Shown: positions 1 through 7,883 of the stretch, piece by piece
How positions within the stretch are numbered: the first letter of the stretch is position 1
How the letters are laid out: every line of letters starts with the position of its first letter
Source: Candidatus Stahliibacteriota bacterium
GTDB lineage: Bacteria; Hydrothermota; Tepidihabitantia; SM23-42
Direction: 5' to 3'
NCBI GenBank assembly: GCA_030613445.1
Contig: JAUWLY010000023.1
Coordinates: 1 to 15,739, forward strand
DNA length: 15,739 nucleotides
Translations under genes and position numbers: made by a program
The notes under the pieces: generated by a model
What the model saw: the letters and a program-made list of their open reading frames with translations, nothing else
Databases searched by the model: none
What the model was told of the DNA's origin: nothing

Positions 1-483
1 ATTACCGAGCGTATCCACACAATAGATATAGCCCTGAGCACCGCCTGCACTACGACGGTCAGAAAGATAGAGTTCTCTATTTTCCTCATCCCATGCCAGA
101 CCTGCAGGATAGTCATTAGCCGGACTGCTAAACCAACGCAGTACAGAACCGGTCGGTGTAATCTTGTAGACGCGATTGGTTGATTTGCTCAGCACCCAGA
201 AAGTATTATCATACGCGCAGTGTTTAATATCAACACAGTTACTGTCATTATTTGGTGTGGGGATTGACCCGTATGAAGTGCAGTTGCTGTCCGCAGACAC
301 AATGTTGATATGAGTATCATAATATTTACAATAGTAGATCCGGTCATTGGTAGGATTGTAGGCCATTCCGTAATTACCGCGTGGCGGGTCTTCGTGGAGC
401 CACAGTCTTTCTCCAACTCCATAGCAAAAAGACCACACAGTCATTACTCCAATTACGACAGGAAGAATCTTCTTATGGATCAT
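1..483 (-). CDS. Secreted propeller-like protein, C-terminus beyond window
   Basis: This is an open frame of 161 codons running off the left edge, so only the N-terminal part is seen. The ATG at 481-483 follows a strong Shine-Dalgarno (GGAGGTG, 486-492) and begins a Sec signal peptide ending near residue 21 (WSFCYG). The mature part has motifs of YVTN/NHL/SMP-30-like propellers: GMAYNPTNDRIYYC, CAYDNTFWVLSKSTNRVYKI and GLAWDEENRELYLSD, each a short strand pair that reads like one propeller blade about 45 residues from the next. From the family pattern it is likely an exported beta-propeller; its partner is unknown. By analogy with the neighbours it may end in a sorting domain outside the window. 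It has its own promoter (521-548). The frame was read by hand from the reverse complement. Confidence 0.75.
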   Translation of the reverse strand, partial: MIHKKILPVVIGVMTVWSFCYGVGERLWLHEDPPRGNYGMAYNPTNDRIYYCKYYDTHINIVSADSNCTSYGSIPTPNNDSNCVDIKHCAYDNTFWVLSKSTNRVYKITPTGSVLRWFSSPANDYPAGLAWDEENRELYLSDRRSAGGAQGYIYCVDTLGN

Positions 484-520
484 ATCACCTCCTTGCTTCA
501 AAAAATAATTACTACACTTA

Positions 521-548
521 AGTATAGTAATAATAGATTATTTGTCAA
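521..548 (-). promoter_or_regulatory. Sigma-70-type promoter of the 483 gene
   Basis: On the minus strand TTGACA (543-548) and TATACT (521-526) are separated by 16 bp. The predicted start near 514 leaves a leader of about 30 nt that holds the ribosome binding site of the gene starting at 483. Confidence 0.7.
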
Positions 549-585
549 GTACTAATTTAAGATGTATAAATAGCAAAAAGCCGGA

Positions 586-2232
586 TTATGGAATATACTC
601 GACTTCAAGATAAGGTATGAGATTCCCTTCCTCAATCACCACTTTTGCTTTTTTCTTACCGGTTTTTACAGAACCAGAGACGCGCTGGTACTGCATGGAT
701 GGCCAGTAGGAAACCTCAACGAGCACTGTATATTCAGCTGGTTTTACTTTTTTGCCAGCGGCATTCTTAAGGTCCCAGACATATATATGATGCCCAAGAT
801 CAATACTAGCCGCGGTGACACCGTCGACATCGGTAAATTCCGATGCGTTTGCCCATATTGGAAGGTTGATCTGTTTTCCTTGTGCATAGCCGCTGAACCC
901 GGATACATAAACTGTTTTAATGAATTTGCCGTCTTTATCTTCGATCCACACCGCGGTCTGCGGCGCTAACTCGTCGCGGAAACCAAGGATAAAATCGATC
1001 ACAAGGATCGGTTTCTTGTATTTGGCAAGATCAACTCGCTCCACCTGGGGGGTTATTCTATTGAATACCATCTGGGCTGCATCAGAACTTGAGTGCTCGG
1101 TAATGGTCTCTATCCAGTATCCCATGGACTTCTTCTGATAAGCCACACCGAGCCAGTATAAAGCCTCTGCCTTATTATCATCAGGTATATTACTCTGTAC
1201 TACCGCGTGCAGGTCATCGATGGACTGCTCTAATTGACCTACAAAAAATGGCATTTCCACACCGGCAATGCCGCGCCAGAGCTTCAGCTCGAGATCGTCA
1301 GGCGCCAGGGTAGCAGCTTTATCTAATACAGCCATCACTGCAAAAGCAAGATCAGTACGGAAATCACTATCCAGGGCAATCCTTGCATCATACTCTCCAC
1401 CAACAAGGTTCTGAAGTGACAAAGCAAGCAGCTTGTAGAAACCAACATTTGTCGAATCTAACCTTACCGCTCTCTGCAAGAATGTCACTGCTTCCTGATA
1501 TCTCTCTGTCTCAATATAAGCCTGACCCAAGCCTGACAATAACTCAAGGTTATCTGGTTCTTGCTCAAGTCTTTGTTTTAACTGAAGGATATGTGGTGTG
1601 TCAGGTTGTGTTTTCTTTGCATTTTCTGCTTGCCATTGCTCAAATTTTTCAATCCTGGTAATATTATCTTGCGCTTGTTCGGCAAAATCTGTATTAGGAG
1701 CAGTCTTGATTACCAAGGCATAATAGTCTTTGGCCTTTTGTAGAAACATTAATTTTTGATAACCAGTACCCAAATATTGATACGCCTGTATCAAGTATTC
1801 CTGCAGCATAGGATCCCCAGATTGCTCAATTACTGTGGCTATAAATTCGAGGTCATGTATCCCCTTTTCTGTATGTCCGATGAATTTAGGGATGGATACG
1901 CCCCAGGCACCACGGTAAAATCTTGCTTCAAAATTATTTGAGTCAAGTTCCAGAGCCCTATCCCACATCGTAAAAGCTTGTGTAAGGACACCAAACAATT
2001 TCGAAAAATCCTTTATCGTTTTCACTTGTTCACTATAGATGAGACCCATGTGGGTATGGACACTAGAGTTGTCAGGATATTGTTTGACTGCTTGTTCCAT
2101 CGTAGCAATCGCTTGTTCTAAATTATTGGAATTCACATAGGTTTGAGCTTCTTCGATAAATTCATCGGCGGTTTTGCTCAATGCAAAACTTGCCATTAAC
2201 AATATTATCACATATGGTGAAAGTTTTTTCAA
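586..2232 (-). CDS. Periplasmic TPR protein with DUF2271-like C-terminal domain
   Basis: Exported protein of 548 aa. I prefer the TTG at 2230-2232 over the GTG at 2250, because AAGGAGG (2238-2244) lies between them, 5 nt before TTG, and translation from TTG begins a clean signal peptide (KKLSPYVIILLMASFALS). Numbering from 2250, TPR-like helices occupy about 26-105, 150-200 and 225-290. A motif of the form RGxxGVxxPxFxGxxExxIxDL occurs twice (113-134 and 326-347), so the helical part looks like an internal duplication. Residues about 412-550 (AVWIEDKDGKFIKT, DVDGVTAAS, YVWDLKNAAGKKVKPAEYT) fit DUF2271, a periplasmic beta-sandwich resembling FlgD-type Ig folds. The likely role is protein-protein scaffolding in the periplasm; no catalytic motif is visible. 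It is monocistronic with its own promoter at 2284-2311. Confidence 0.85.
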   Translation of the reverse strand: MKKLSPYVIILLMASFALSKTADEFIEEAQTYVNSNNLEQAIATMEQAVKQYPDNSSVHTHMGLIYSEQVKTIKDFSKLFGVLTQAFTMWDRALELDSNNFEARFYRGAWGVSIPKFIGHTEKGIHDLEFIATVIEQSGDPMLQEYLIQAYQYLGTGYQKLMFLQKAKDYYALVIKTAPNTDFAEQAQDNITRIEKFEQWQAENAKKTQPDTPHILQLKQRLEQEPDNLELLSGLGQAYIETERYQEAVTFLQRAVRLDSTNVGFYKLLALSLQNLVGGEYDARIALDSDFRTDLAFAVMAVLDKAATLAPDDLELKLWRGIAGVEMPFFVGQLEQSIDDLHAVVQSNIPDDNKAEALYWLGVAYQKKSMGYWIETITEHSSSDAAQMVFNRITPQVERVDLAKYKKPILVIDFILGFRDELAPQTAVWIEDKDGKFIKTVYVSGFSGYAQGKQINLPIWANASEFTDVDGVTAASIDLGHHIYVWDLKNAAGKKVKPAEYTVLVEVSYWPSMQYQRVSGSVKTGKKKAKVVIEEGNLIPYLEVEYIP

Positions 2233-2283
2233 AGTAACCTCCTTGTTCACAAATCAGTTAACACGTAATTATGTAACCCTGTC

Positions 2284-2311
2284 ATTGTATTGAAAAAGAA
2301 AGCAGTGTCAA
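2284..2311 (-). promoter_or_regulatory. Sigma-70-type promoter of the TPR/DUF2271 gene
   Basis: Minus strand TTGACA (2306-2311), 16-bp spacer, TACAAT (2284-2289). The leader to the TTG start is about 45 nt and contains AAGGAGG. Confidence 0.65.
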
Positions 2312-2606
2312 TGAATAAACGCCGCAGATCACAAAAAAGAGCTGAGAAAAAAAGGCTGACTTTGACGCGGCGAAAGCTAAATAATATGGGGTATTAATAA
2401 GAAAATGAACAACTCTAGGAAGTACATGCCCTAACTTATATACTAGAAGATGAATGTCCAATGTCTAGTCGAAGATATCGAGTTTACCGAGATGTCGAAA
2501 GTGCTGTCGGAGATTCCGAAGTACTGAGGGGAAGAATTGAAGTGACCTAATCCCCCTCTGCTTCACCTGTATGGAATGTTAATTCACTGGGTGTATTAGA
2601 ATAAAA
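2312..2606. other. Gene-free spacer with two doubtful mini-ORFs
   Basis: No convincing gene. Two short plus-strand frames exist: 2311-2397 (28 aa, very basic, RRRSQKRAEKKRLTLTRRK) and 2461-2550 (29 aa). Neither has a Shine-Dalgarno, and the first starts inside the -35 box of the divergent promoter. The right half holds a REP-like hairpin (2526-2558). No T-rich terminator is visible after the C25 gene, which converges from the right. Confidence 0.4.
2526..2558. repeat. REP-like hairpin sharing a 14-mer with 9634-9647
   Basis: GAGGGG (2526-2531) can pair with CCCCTC (2553-2558). The loop contains AATTGAAGTGACCT (2535-2548), whose exact reverse complement is at 9634-9647; both copies continue toward a run of C (CCCC). 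From memory, it resembles the GGGGTCAGGTC-type repeats spread by REP-associated tyrosine transposases. That parallel is not verified here. Confidence 0.45.
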
Positions 2607-5567
2607 CTATTTCAAAAGGATTGCTTTTTCCACTTTTTTGTAGTCTGCTGTTTCAATCCTTATAAAATAAATACCGCAGGCTACTTGCCTTTGATGATCA
2701 TCCCTACCATCCCAAGTTAGATTGTGGATTTGATTCTTCAGTTTTTGGTTATGCAAAAAAGTCTTCACACAGCGACCCGAAACATCATAGATTTTCAAGC
2801 TAGCCTTTTTATCTATCAATCCTTGAATCCCAATACTCAAGCTTTGCTTGAATGGAGTTGGGTAGACTGCAAGAGTGGGGATAACAGACGCCGGTGATGC
2901 CATAGTGTCTCTGATCCCTGTGGGTGGTATACCGAAATATCGCATTATTGAGTCGACTAGTACAAGTTTTGTTGACGGAGGCGAACCATCATCCAGACCA
3001 CCTAGCTCAAAGGACAGACCAACTGTGCGGTTACCTGCGGCAACACCACAGTTGAAATTATTGGCTGTTTTCCTAAAAATCGATATACCACCGCTGTCCG
3101 GATCAATACGGTCAATTGAAATATTCTCACCTGAGTAATCAAATACCATTGATTGTGTAAAAGTTCCATTTTCACCAGATACATGAGAGAACGGTCCAAC
3201 ACTATTTGAGATGGGAGAGATATTGAAGAATGTGTACAAGTGAGATCCCTGATGATAGAGTGGATCTGTATGCCAGACTTCGCTTCCCTCCAGGTATGCT
3301 TTACCACCTTGATTGCCCAGATATTTTTTTATCTCCTGTCCAATAACGCTGGTATCTTTGATAACAAAATTATTAGGAAGTACTCCAACACATACAAAGA
3401 TGGATTTGTATAAAGAAAGAAAGCCATGTGGATGCATTTGAGTGTAGTCACCGTAAAAATGAAGTGTATCGAGACAAGCTCGTATCAAAGCGCCACTTGT
3501 GTGGTTCGGATCAAGATCCAACACAAGATAATCTTTCCGGCCTACATATATCGTGCACTCAAATGTATCAGTAATGACCCCTGAGGTTGTTATGATCGTT
3601 AGATTTGTTTCATAACATGGTGGTGTTGTCGGGTCGCTTGTAATAACAAATGGATTCGAAGTATTTGTCCTGAAACCATTAGGTGGAATAGACCCAAACG
3701 CAGCAACAGAGTCGAGTATTGTAATAAATGAATCCTCACAAAAAACCTCACCGATAACGTTCTCTGCGATAGCCGAACCTGAATTATGCAGTTCGATAAA
3801 AAATTGATCAGTATCTCCGGGAGGTGTGCTTACAACATGGTATGGGAAATAAAAGTCACTGAGCTCGATTACAGATGCTCTCACATAGAAGCTGAATTCA
3901 TTTGCCCATATCGAATCATTGCTATCCTTCATAACCATTGTCAGTTCGATTTCGTGGCTATTAGGACATTGAGCTGAAATTATGACATTGTAACCGTCGT
4001 CAGAGGTTTTTGCTGAATCAAGAGGATTGATGTCCCCAAAATACTTAACAGTATCATTCAGTGAGAAATATGGATCTGCTAAAGTCTTCTGCATAACACC
4101 TGAAACATCATATGCCACTGAATCTCCCCAATTCATTACACAAACAGGGATTTCAATATCCTCACCTGGATTTGCGATAAAATCGCCATTGCCTCCGGCA
4201 GTGTCCAAAACACTAAACGAATGCAGCACCAAATGAGCGGCATAGTAGGGCACTTGTGCAATTCCAACATACGGTATGAAAGTATTCTTATTGACTGAAA
4301 CAAAAACTGAATCTCCGACTATATGAGAAGTGTCCACAAATGTTATATCACCAAAGATATCAGTTTTGCCAACCTGATACAAAGTACTATCCTCCTTTGC
4401 GATCATACAAACCAGGGCACGTTCGACTGGGATTGAATTATGTTGCACGTTTACATTCAGTGTACACAGACCTATCGGCAACATATCATCATGTATCACA
4501 GTAAATCGTTTTTGGTTTACTGCCCACAAATCCATGGCAGGATCACCCAAACATGTCCAGCTGTCATACTCTAAAGAATCACCAAATATAGCATAATAGG
4601 TGAGGCGCCCCGCTTCTGCAGCTTTTCCAAGCGTGCTCAGACTATCTGTGAATATACTTTTCAAAGTCCCTCTGACCAGAGCACTCCGGAGGCTGTCAGC
4701 GCCCATCAACCCTGTTGTGGCACCAAAGAAACCGACTATGCCTCTTGGTTCTTCCGGGGAACCAGTGCTTAACCACAAAGTTCCAATGCCCTCAACAGTA
4801 GCACAAGTTCCAGAGATTACAATTGGTGATTCGAAGCGGTTTTTCATACTATCAGGAAGAAAGAGATCAAAAGGACGACGCCATCTTCTGAAACCACAAC
4901 CTCTGTATAAGATGTATGAACGACCATCATTAATCGCATCGAGCAAATCTACAGTATCATGACCCAATTGTTTTGACATAGAATCAATCTGAATGAAACC
5001 TGCATTGATCATTAGATTGTGCATATAGCGAGCATCAGCCCAATAAATCGAATCAGAGGTCGTACTATCTTGATCTTCATTTACTATTGTAACACCTTTT
5101 CGAAACCATAATGAATCTAGCAGATATGGGTGCCTTTCATAATGGAGCACTTTGGCTACTACTGTTTTTGCCTCAGCTGTGTTATTTACCCAAAAACGTC
5201 CCGGAATTATTTCATTATGAAAATCGCCTGTTACGTTTGTATAGTAATTATCACTATGGCATATATACGAGTGTTGTAGCATCCGGGGAAACGGTATTTG
5301 GTCATCGTTGCCAACAAGAAGCACGTACTCGGGTCGAATCGGCCAGTTATAATATGCGTTAGCAATGAAACTTCTTATCTGAATCGAATCACTGCCTATA
5401 TCTGATGTTCTAACGACTTTTGCCCTAATACCCTTTTGCGTTTTCCATTGTGCTAATGGTTTCACGATATCATAGTAATCATCATGTGTTATGATCAGAT
5501 ATTGTGCGCCATCATCTTGAGCATAACCGATGGATATGATGAACAGGAAACATGCTACTATCTTCAT
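2607..5567 (-). CDS. Gingipain-like C25 family protein with CTD, catalytic His missing
   Basis: 986-aa secreted protein. A signal peptide covers residues 1-16 (ending IGYAQ). Residues about 20-350 match peptidase family C25: YLIITHDDYYD (23-33), YVLLVGNDDQIPFPR (81-95), the nucleophile segment VISGTCATVEG (250-260, Cys255) and the closing GDPAMDLW (341-348). In gingipains a His sits in a GHG motif before the Cys; here the same place reads YRGCG (221-225), so Cys224 replaces His and proteolysis is doubtful. Residues 450-680 hold two Ig/CARDB-like segments. Residues 678-880 look like a Rossmann/ThuA-GATase-like domain (YKSIFVCVGV, GGKAYLEGSEVW). A FlgD/T9SS-type sorting tail spans 898-986 (VYPTPF, KIYDVSGR, CGIYFIRIE). 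The ATG has AAGGAA six nt upstream and lies 15 bp after the lipoprotein stop, so the two are probably one operon. Confidence 0.85.
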   Translation of the reverse strand: MKIVACFLFIISIGYAQDDGAQYLIITHDDYYDIVKPLAQWKTQKGIRAKVVRTSDIGSDSIQIRSFIANAYYNWPIRPEYVLLVGNDDQIPFPRMLQHSYICHSDNYYTNVTGDFHNEIIPGRFWVNNTAEAKTVVAKVLHYERHPYLLDSLWFRKGVTIVNEDQDSTTSDSIYWADARYMHNLMINAGFIQIDSMSKQLGHDTVDLLDAINDGRSYILYRGCGFRRWRRPFDLFLPDSMKNRFESPIVISGTCATVEGIGTLWLSTGSPEEPRGIVGFFGATTGLMGADSLRSALVRGTLKSIFTDSLSTLGKAAEAGRLTYYAIFGDSLEYDSWTCLGDPAMDLWAVNQKRFTVIHDDMLPIGLCTLNVNVQHNSIPVERALVCMIAKEDSTLYQVGKTDIFGDITFVDTSHIVGDSVFVSVNKNTFIPYVGIAQVPYYAAHLVLHSFSVLDTAGGNGDFIANPGEDIEIPVCVMNWGDSVAYDVSGVMQKTLADPYFSLNDTVKYFGDINPLDSAKTSDDGYNVIISAQCPNSHEIELTMVMKDSNDSIWANEFSFYVRASVIELSDFYFPYHVVSTPPGDTDQFFIELHNSGSAIAENVIGEVFCEDSFITILDSVAAFGSIPPNGFRTNTSNPFVITSDPTTPPCYETNLTIITTSGVITDTFECTIYVGRKDYLVLDLDPNHTSGALIRACLDTLHFYGDYTQMHPHGFLSLYKSIFVCVGVLPNNFVIKDTSVIGQEIKKYLGNQGGKAYLEGSEVWHTDPLYHQGSHLYTFFNISPISNSVGPFSHVSGENGTFTQSMVFDYSGENISIDRIDPDSGGISIFRKTANNFNCGVAAGNRTVGLSFELGGLDDGSPPSTKLVLVDSIMRYFGIPPTGIRDTMASPASVIPTLAVYPTPFKQSLSIGIQGLIDKKASLKIYDVSGRCVKTFLHNQKLKNQIHNLTWDGRDDHQRQVACGIYFIRIETADYKKVEKAILLK

Positions 5568-5582
5568 TGAGATTTCCTTAGA

Positions 5583-6308
5583 TCAATTCTGGTAACTCAC
5601 TCGAAAGAACCATGGGCTTGACCAATATGACAAGTATTGCCAGTATGAGCTACCCGCCCTAACTTGCCAATCATATCGTGCTGTATCACAAATGAAAACA
5701 ACAAGAGAATTGTCGTAGACAATACGTTGATCATATAGCAAGGAGTCTTCGAAAATAACTACTTCATAGAATTCTTCGTCCTGTATAGTGTCCCACTGAA
5801 TTTCAATTTCAATGGGGAGTGAATCAACATATATCGTGGTGTCATGCGGTGGATAAACATGTCGAGGTCCAGAAGGTCGCAATCGCAATTCAAAATACCA
5901 TTGATCAGACCACTCAGTAAGCCACTCCCATGCTGAAGCACTTGCCCTAACACGCCAATAATGATTGCAGAGCCTGTGAGTTAAATCAGCTACCCAAATC
6001 GTACATACACTAGGTACACAGGTTTTTATGAATGGAGGAAAAGTGTCAATCGTGTATTCAATTTGATAACTTTCTGCTTGTTCAATACTCGTCCATTTCA
6101 ATTCATAGTAACTGTCAGCCTGAACAGATTCGAACATAATGACGAAACCATCGGTTGGTGAGATAAGCTGTGGTGGATCTGGTGGCGGCACAAGCGTGTC
6201 TTCAGGTGGTTTAAATTCATCAGGATCTTTGCAACTGGGCTGCACATAAACTGCTAATAACAACACGTACAAAAATGCTATTCTTATAACTGCGTTCAAT
6301 AGCTTCAT
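5583..6308 (-). CDS. Putative lipoprotein with two FN3-like repeats
   Basis: Exported protein of 241 aa. Of two in-frame ATGs (6326 and 6308) I prefer 6308, because AAGGA lies six nt upstream; GAGGAGG is only one nt from the other ATG, too close to use. A hydrophobic stretch ends in QPSC; this Cys (residue 26 from 6308) could be lipidated, though the lipobox is weak. After a Pro-rich linker (PPEDTLVPPPDPPQL) come two related beta-sandwich modules. Both have a strand like LKWTSIEQAESYQIEY or IQWDTIQDEEFYEVV and a second like YWRVRASASAWEW or YDWQVRAGSSYWQY, as in fibronectin type III folds. It precedes the C25 gene by 15 bp and probably shares its mRNA from the promoter at 6340-6367. It may anchor or bind the C25 product at the surface (inference from context only). 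Confidence 0.8.
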   Translation of the reverse strand: MKLLNAVIRIAFLYVLLLAVYVQPSCKDPDEFKPPEDTLVPPPDPPQLISPTDGFVIMFESVQADSYYELKWTSIEQAESYQIEYTIDTFPPFIKTCVPSVCTIWVADLTHRLCNHYWRVRASASAWEWLTEWSDQWYFELRLRPSGPRHVYPPHDTTIYVDSLPIEIEIQWDTIQDEEFYEVVIFEDSLLYDQRIVYDNSLVVFICDTARYDWQVRAGSSYWQYLSYWSSPWFFRVSYQN

Positions 6309-6339
6309 GGTTGTTCCTTGTTTCATTCCTCCTCATAAA

Positions 6340-6367
6340 ATAGTATTAGAAAAACAGGTATTGTCAA
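6340..6367 (-). promoter_or_regulatory. Sigma-70-type promoter of the lipoprotein-C25 operon
   Basis: Minus strand TTGACA (6362-6367), 16-bp spacer, TACTAT (6340-6345). It lies just upstream of the GAGGAGG and ATG of the lipoprotein gene. Confidence 0.7.
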
Positions 6368-6639
6368 GTGAAGATTATACAAGAAGCAGTGCCCGAAGTG
6401 AAAACTGCTTGAAATACTGTGCTTAGAAACTATCCTTACCCCCAGTATAGAAGTATAATAGCAAAGTGTGAAAAATCTGTGAAAAATGACATAAATCTAA
6501 CAGCAAAACCAGAACCCGATGCTCCTTCCCAGTGCTGAATCACCTCGGATCATTTCTATGCCTTCCAGACTAGCAATATGAGTTCTTGGGAATAGCGGAT
6601 GCTCACTCCACTTGGTATAGATAATATCTAAGACTCGAT
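6368..6639. other. Spacer with an unexplained 51-codon open frame
   Basis: No recognisable gene. On the minus strand 6497-6652 is open for 51 codons without a start or Shine-Dalgarno (contains TKWSEHPLFPRTHIAS and LEGIEMIRGDSALGRS). It overlaps the end of the short partner gene in another frame. It could be a decayed coding remnant. 6595-6620 resembles the tRNA-like piece at 13573-13598 (about 19 of 26 positions). Confidence 0.3.
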
Positions 6640-6837
6640 TTATATTTGCCAGCTAGGATGGTCTGAATGTTTGATATTTTGAGCTAATTTTTGGAGTTTT
6701 ATCAATATCTTTATTTTTTCAGGAAATGACAATAAAGCTTGTTCCTTGTGAAAGGTCGTCTTATTGGAAAATATTCTTTTACGAACCTCATTTATGTTTC
6801 CTTTTAACTGATTTCTTTTGCTGCTATTTCTTTTCAT
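6640..6837 (-). CDS. Short partner of nucleotidyltransferase
   Basis: 65-aa cytoplasmic protein. Its ATG lies inside the end of the upstream nucleotidyltransferase gene (14-nt overlap, different frame), implying translational coupling. The N-terminal third is basic (KRNSSKRNQLKGN). The core LLSFPEKIKILIKLQKLAQNI followed by a short tail ending PSWQI is the pattern of small helical proteins (about 60-80 aa) that I recall often encoded directly after nucleotidyltransferase genes; the pattern is 'F-EK-I-L-K-Q-A'. That is recognition by memory, not by search. The two may form a toxin-antitoxin-like or regulatory pair, but no toxicity motif can be seen in the short protein. The base composition matches the neighbours. 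Confidence 0.6.
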   Translation of the reverse strand: MKRNSSKRNQLKGNINEVRKRIFSNKTTFHKEQALLSFPEKIKILIKLQKLAQNIKHSDHPSWQI

Positions 6838-7336
6838 CGATTTTGAAATGTTGCTTGTATTTACTCAGTAACTTGTATTTTAATAGTATTGATTTCAGTT
6901 TCTTATACTTTACCGTAGCTTGTTCCAGAATTTTCTCCACCTTTTCAATATCCTTGGTTCGTCCTGCTCTTACTAGTACCGCAATTAGGTATTCCGCAGA
7001 AAACACTTTGGTGTTGGTCCCTTCATAGTCCACAACCGGGGCATTACCTATTGCTTCGGTCTCCAATTCGTCGGCAGGGATAAATTGTACAGGAACCCCT
7101 TCTATAATAAGGTGCTCTTTTTTCCATGAATAGCCCTTTTGACACAGACTGTTAAAAAGAACACTCAGATCAATGACCCTTTTGCCCTCTGCCTGAGGTA
7201 GGATGACAAAAATATCAAGATCATAGGTTAATATCGGTTCGATGTAATATATCGCCGCAATTCCACCACCAATTGAATAATCTTCAATAATTCCTTGTTT
7301 TTTCAGCACGTTGATAACTGCGAGTGTCTTTTTCAC
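6824..7336 (-). CDS. Nucleotidyltransferase-fold protein (AbiEii/MNT-like)
   Basis: 170 aa, cytoplasmic. The start is GTG at 7334-7336 (the ATG-like bases just before it are out of frame). Residues 21-43 (SIGGGIAAIYY, then TYDLDIFVIL) give the GG plus DxD signature of the polymerase-beta nucleotidyltransferase superfamily (GGG 23-25, D39 and D41). VPVQFIPADE follows at the strand that usually carries the third acidic residue, here without an Asp at the usual place. RTKDIEKVEKIL fits the R-KD helix common to AbiEii-like and related proteins. The C-terminus is Lys-rich. It likely transfers a nucleotide to a protein or RNA target; the target is unknown. There is no Shine-Dalgarno, and a TATAAT box ends 5 nt before the GTG, suggesting a leaderless mRNA. 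It is coupled to the 65-aa gene downstream. Confidence 0.75.
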   Translation of the reverse strand: MKKTLAVINVLKKQGIIEDYSIGGGIAAIYYIEPILTYDLDIFVILPQAEGKRVIDLSVLFNSLCQKGYSWKKEHLIIEGVPVQFIPADELETEAIGNAPVVDYEGTNTKVFSAEYLIAVLVRAGRTKDIEKVEKILEQATVKYKKLKSILLKYKLLSKYKQHFKIDEKK

Positions 7337-7341
7337 ATATT

Positions 7342-7370
7342 ATTATACTGGAAATTATCAATAGAGTCAA
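7342..7370 (-). promoter_or_regulatory. Promoter abutting the nucleotidyltransferase start
   Basis: Minus strand TTGACT (7365-7370), 17-bp spacer, TATAAT (7342-7347). The start codon GTG begins 5 nt further on, so the expected transcription start falls on or next to the start codon. Confidence 0.7.
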
Positions 7371-7883
7371 TATAACAAAGCAGCGCAATGCTAATCCGCT
7401 TGATCTAACAATTGCACTGCGGACTTACTGAAAGTTTCGATAGTTTTTATTGAGAAATAGTTCGCGGTGTCTTACGCGACGAACTCATCGTCCATCGATC
7501 TACCTTTGGTTAGTGAAAGTGTTCAATGTTGAAATTTGACCTCATTTATTTGCTAGAGCCAGAATGAACAAAACAGTATAATCAAAGAAAGTCATATTGT
7601 CATGCACCGTCTCCACTTCCTATTGATGCCACTAAATATTACAGAGAATTCCTTCCAATGAACAGAATTCACAGAATGATCTTTGATGCACTGCAAAGCG
7701 TTATTTTACAACAACTTGCTGCGATTTCGTAAGTTTGGAAAAGTGCTTTTTACGGATTAGAAAACCAGATGAAGTGAATTTCTGATAGTCGGTATTTTGT
7801 TTAATCTTAAGAAGACCTGCCACCTTTGTCGTATTGTCGTATTGGTCAAATAAAGACAGAATTGTTCTAATAAGAAGGCTAGT
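7371..7883. other. Spacer with a 60-codon in-frame extension of the propeller gene
   Basis: No gene with a start signal. On the minus strand the frame of the 477-aa gene continues open past its TAA (7884-7886) for 60 codons to a second TAA at 7701-7703 (contains TTKVAGLLKIKQNTDYQKF and LTKSQQVVVK). 7371-7700 holds nothing I recognise beyond short imperfect repeats of AGAATTC around 7650-7672. Confidence 0.35.

Noticed and set aside
189..422. 77-aa minus-strand frame starting at 422
   Set aside because: It lies in another frame inside the truncated propeller-like gene, which has the promoter, Shine-Dalgarno and signal peptide.
2311..2397. 28-aa basic peptide gene on the plus strand
   Set aside because: It has no Shine-Dalgarno and begins within the -35 box of the divergent promoter; kept only as a note.
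2875..4962. Several plus-strand frames of 60-120 codons across the C25 gene
   Set aside because: They are antisense shadows of a well-supported 986-aa gene, with no start signals and no protein-like motifs.
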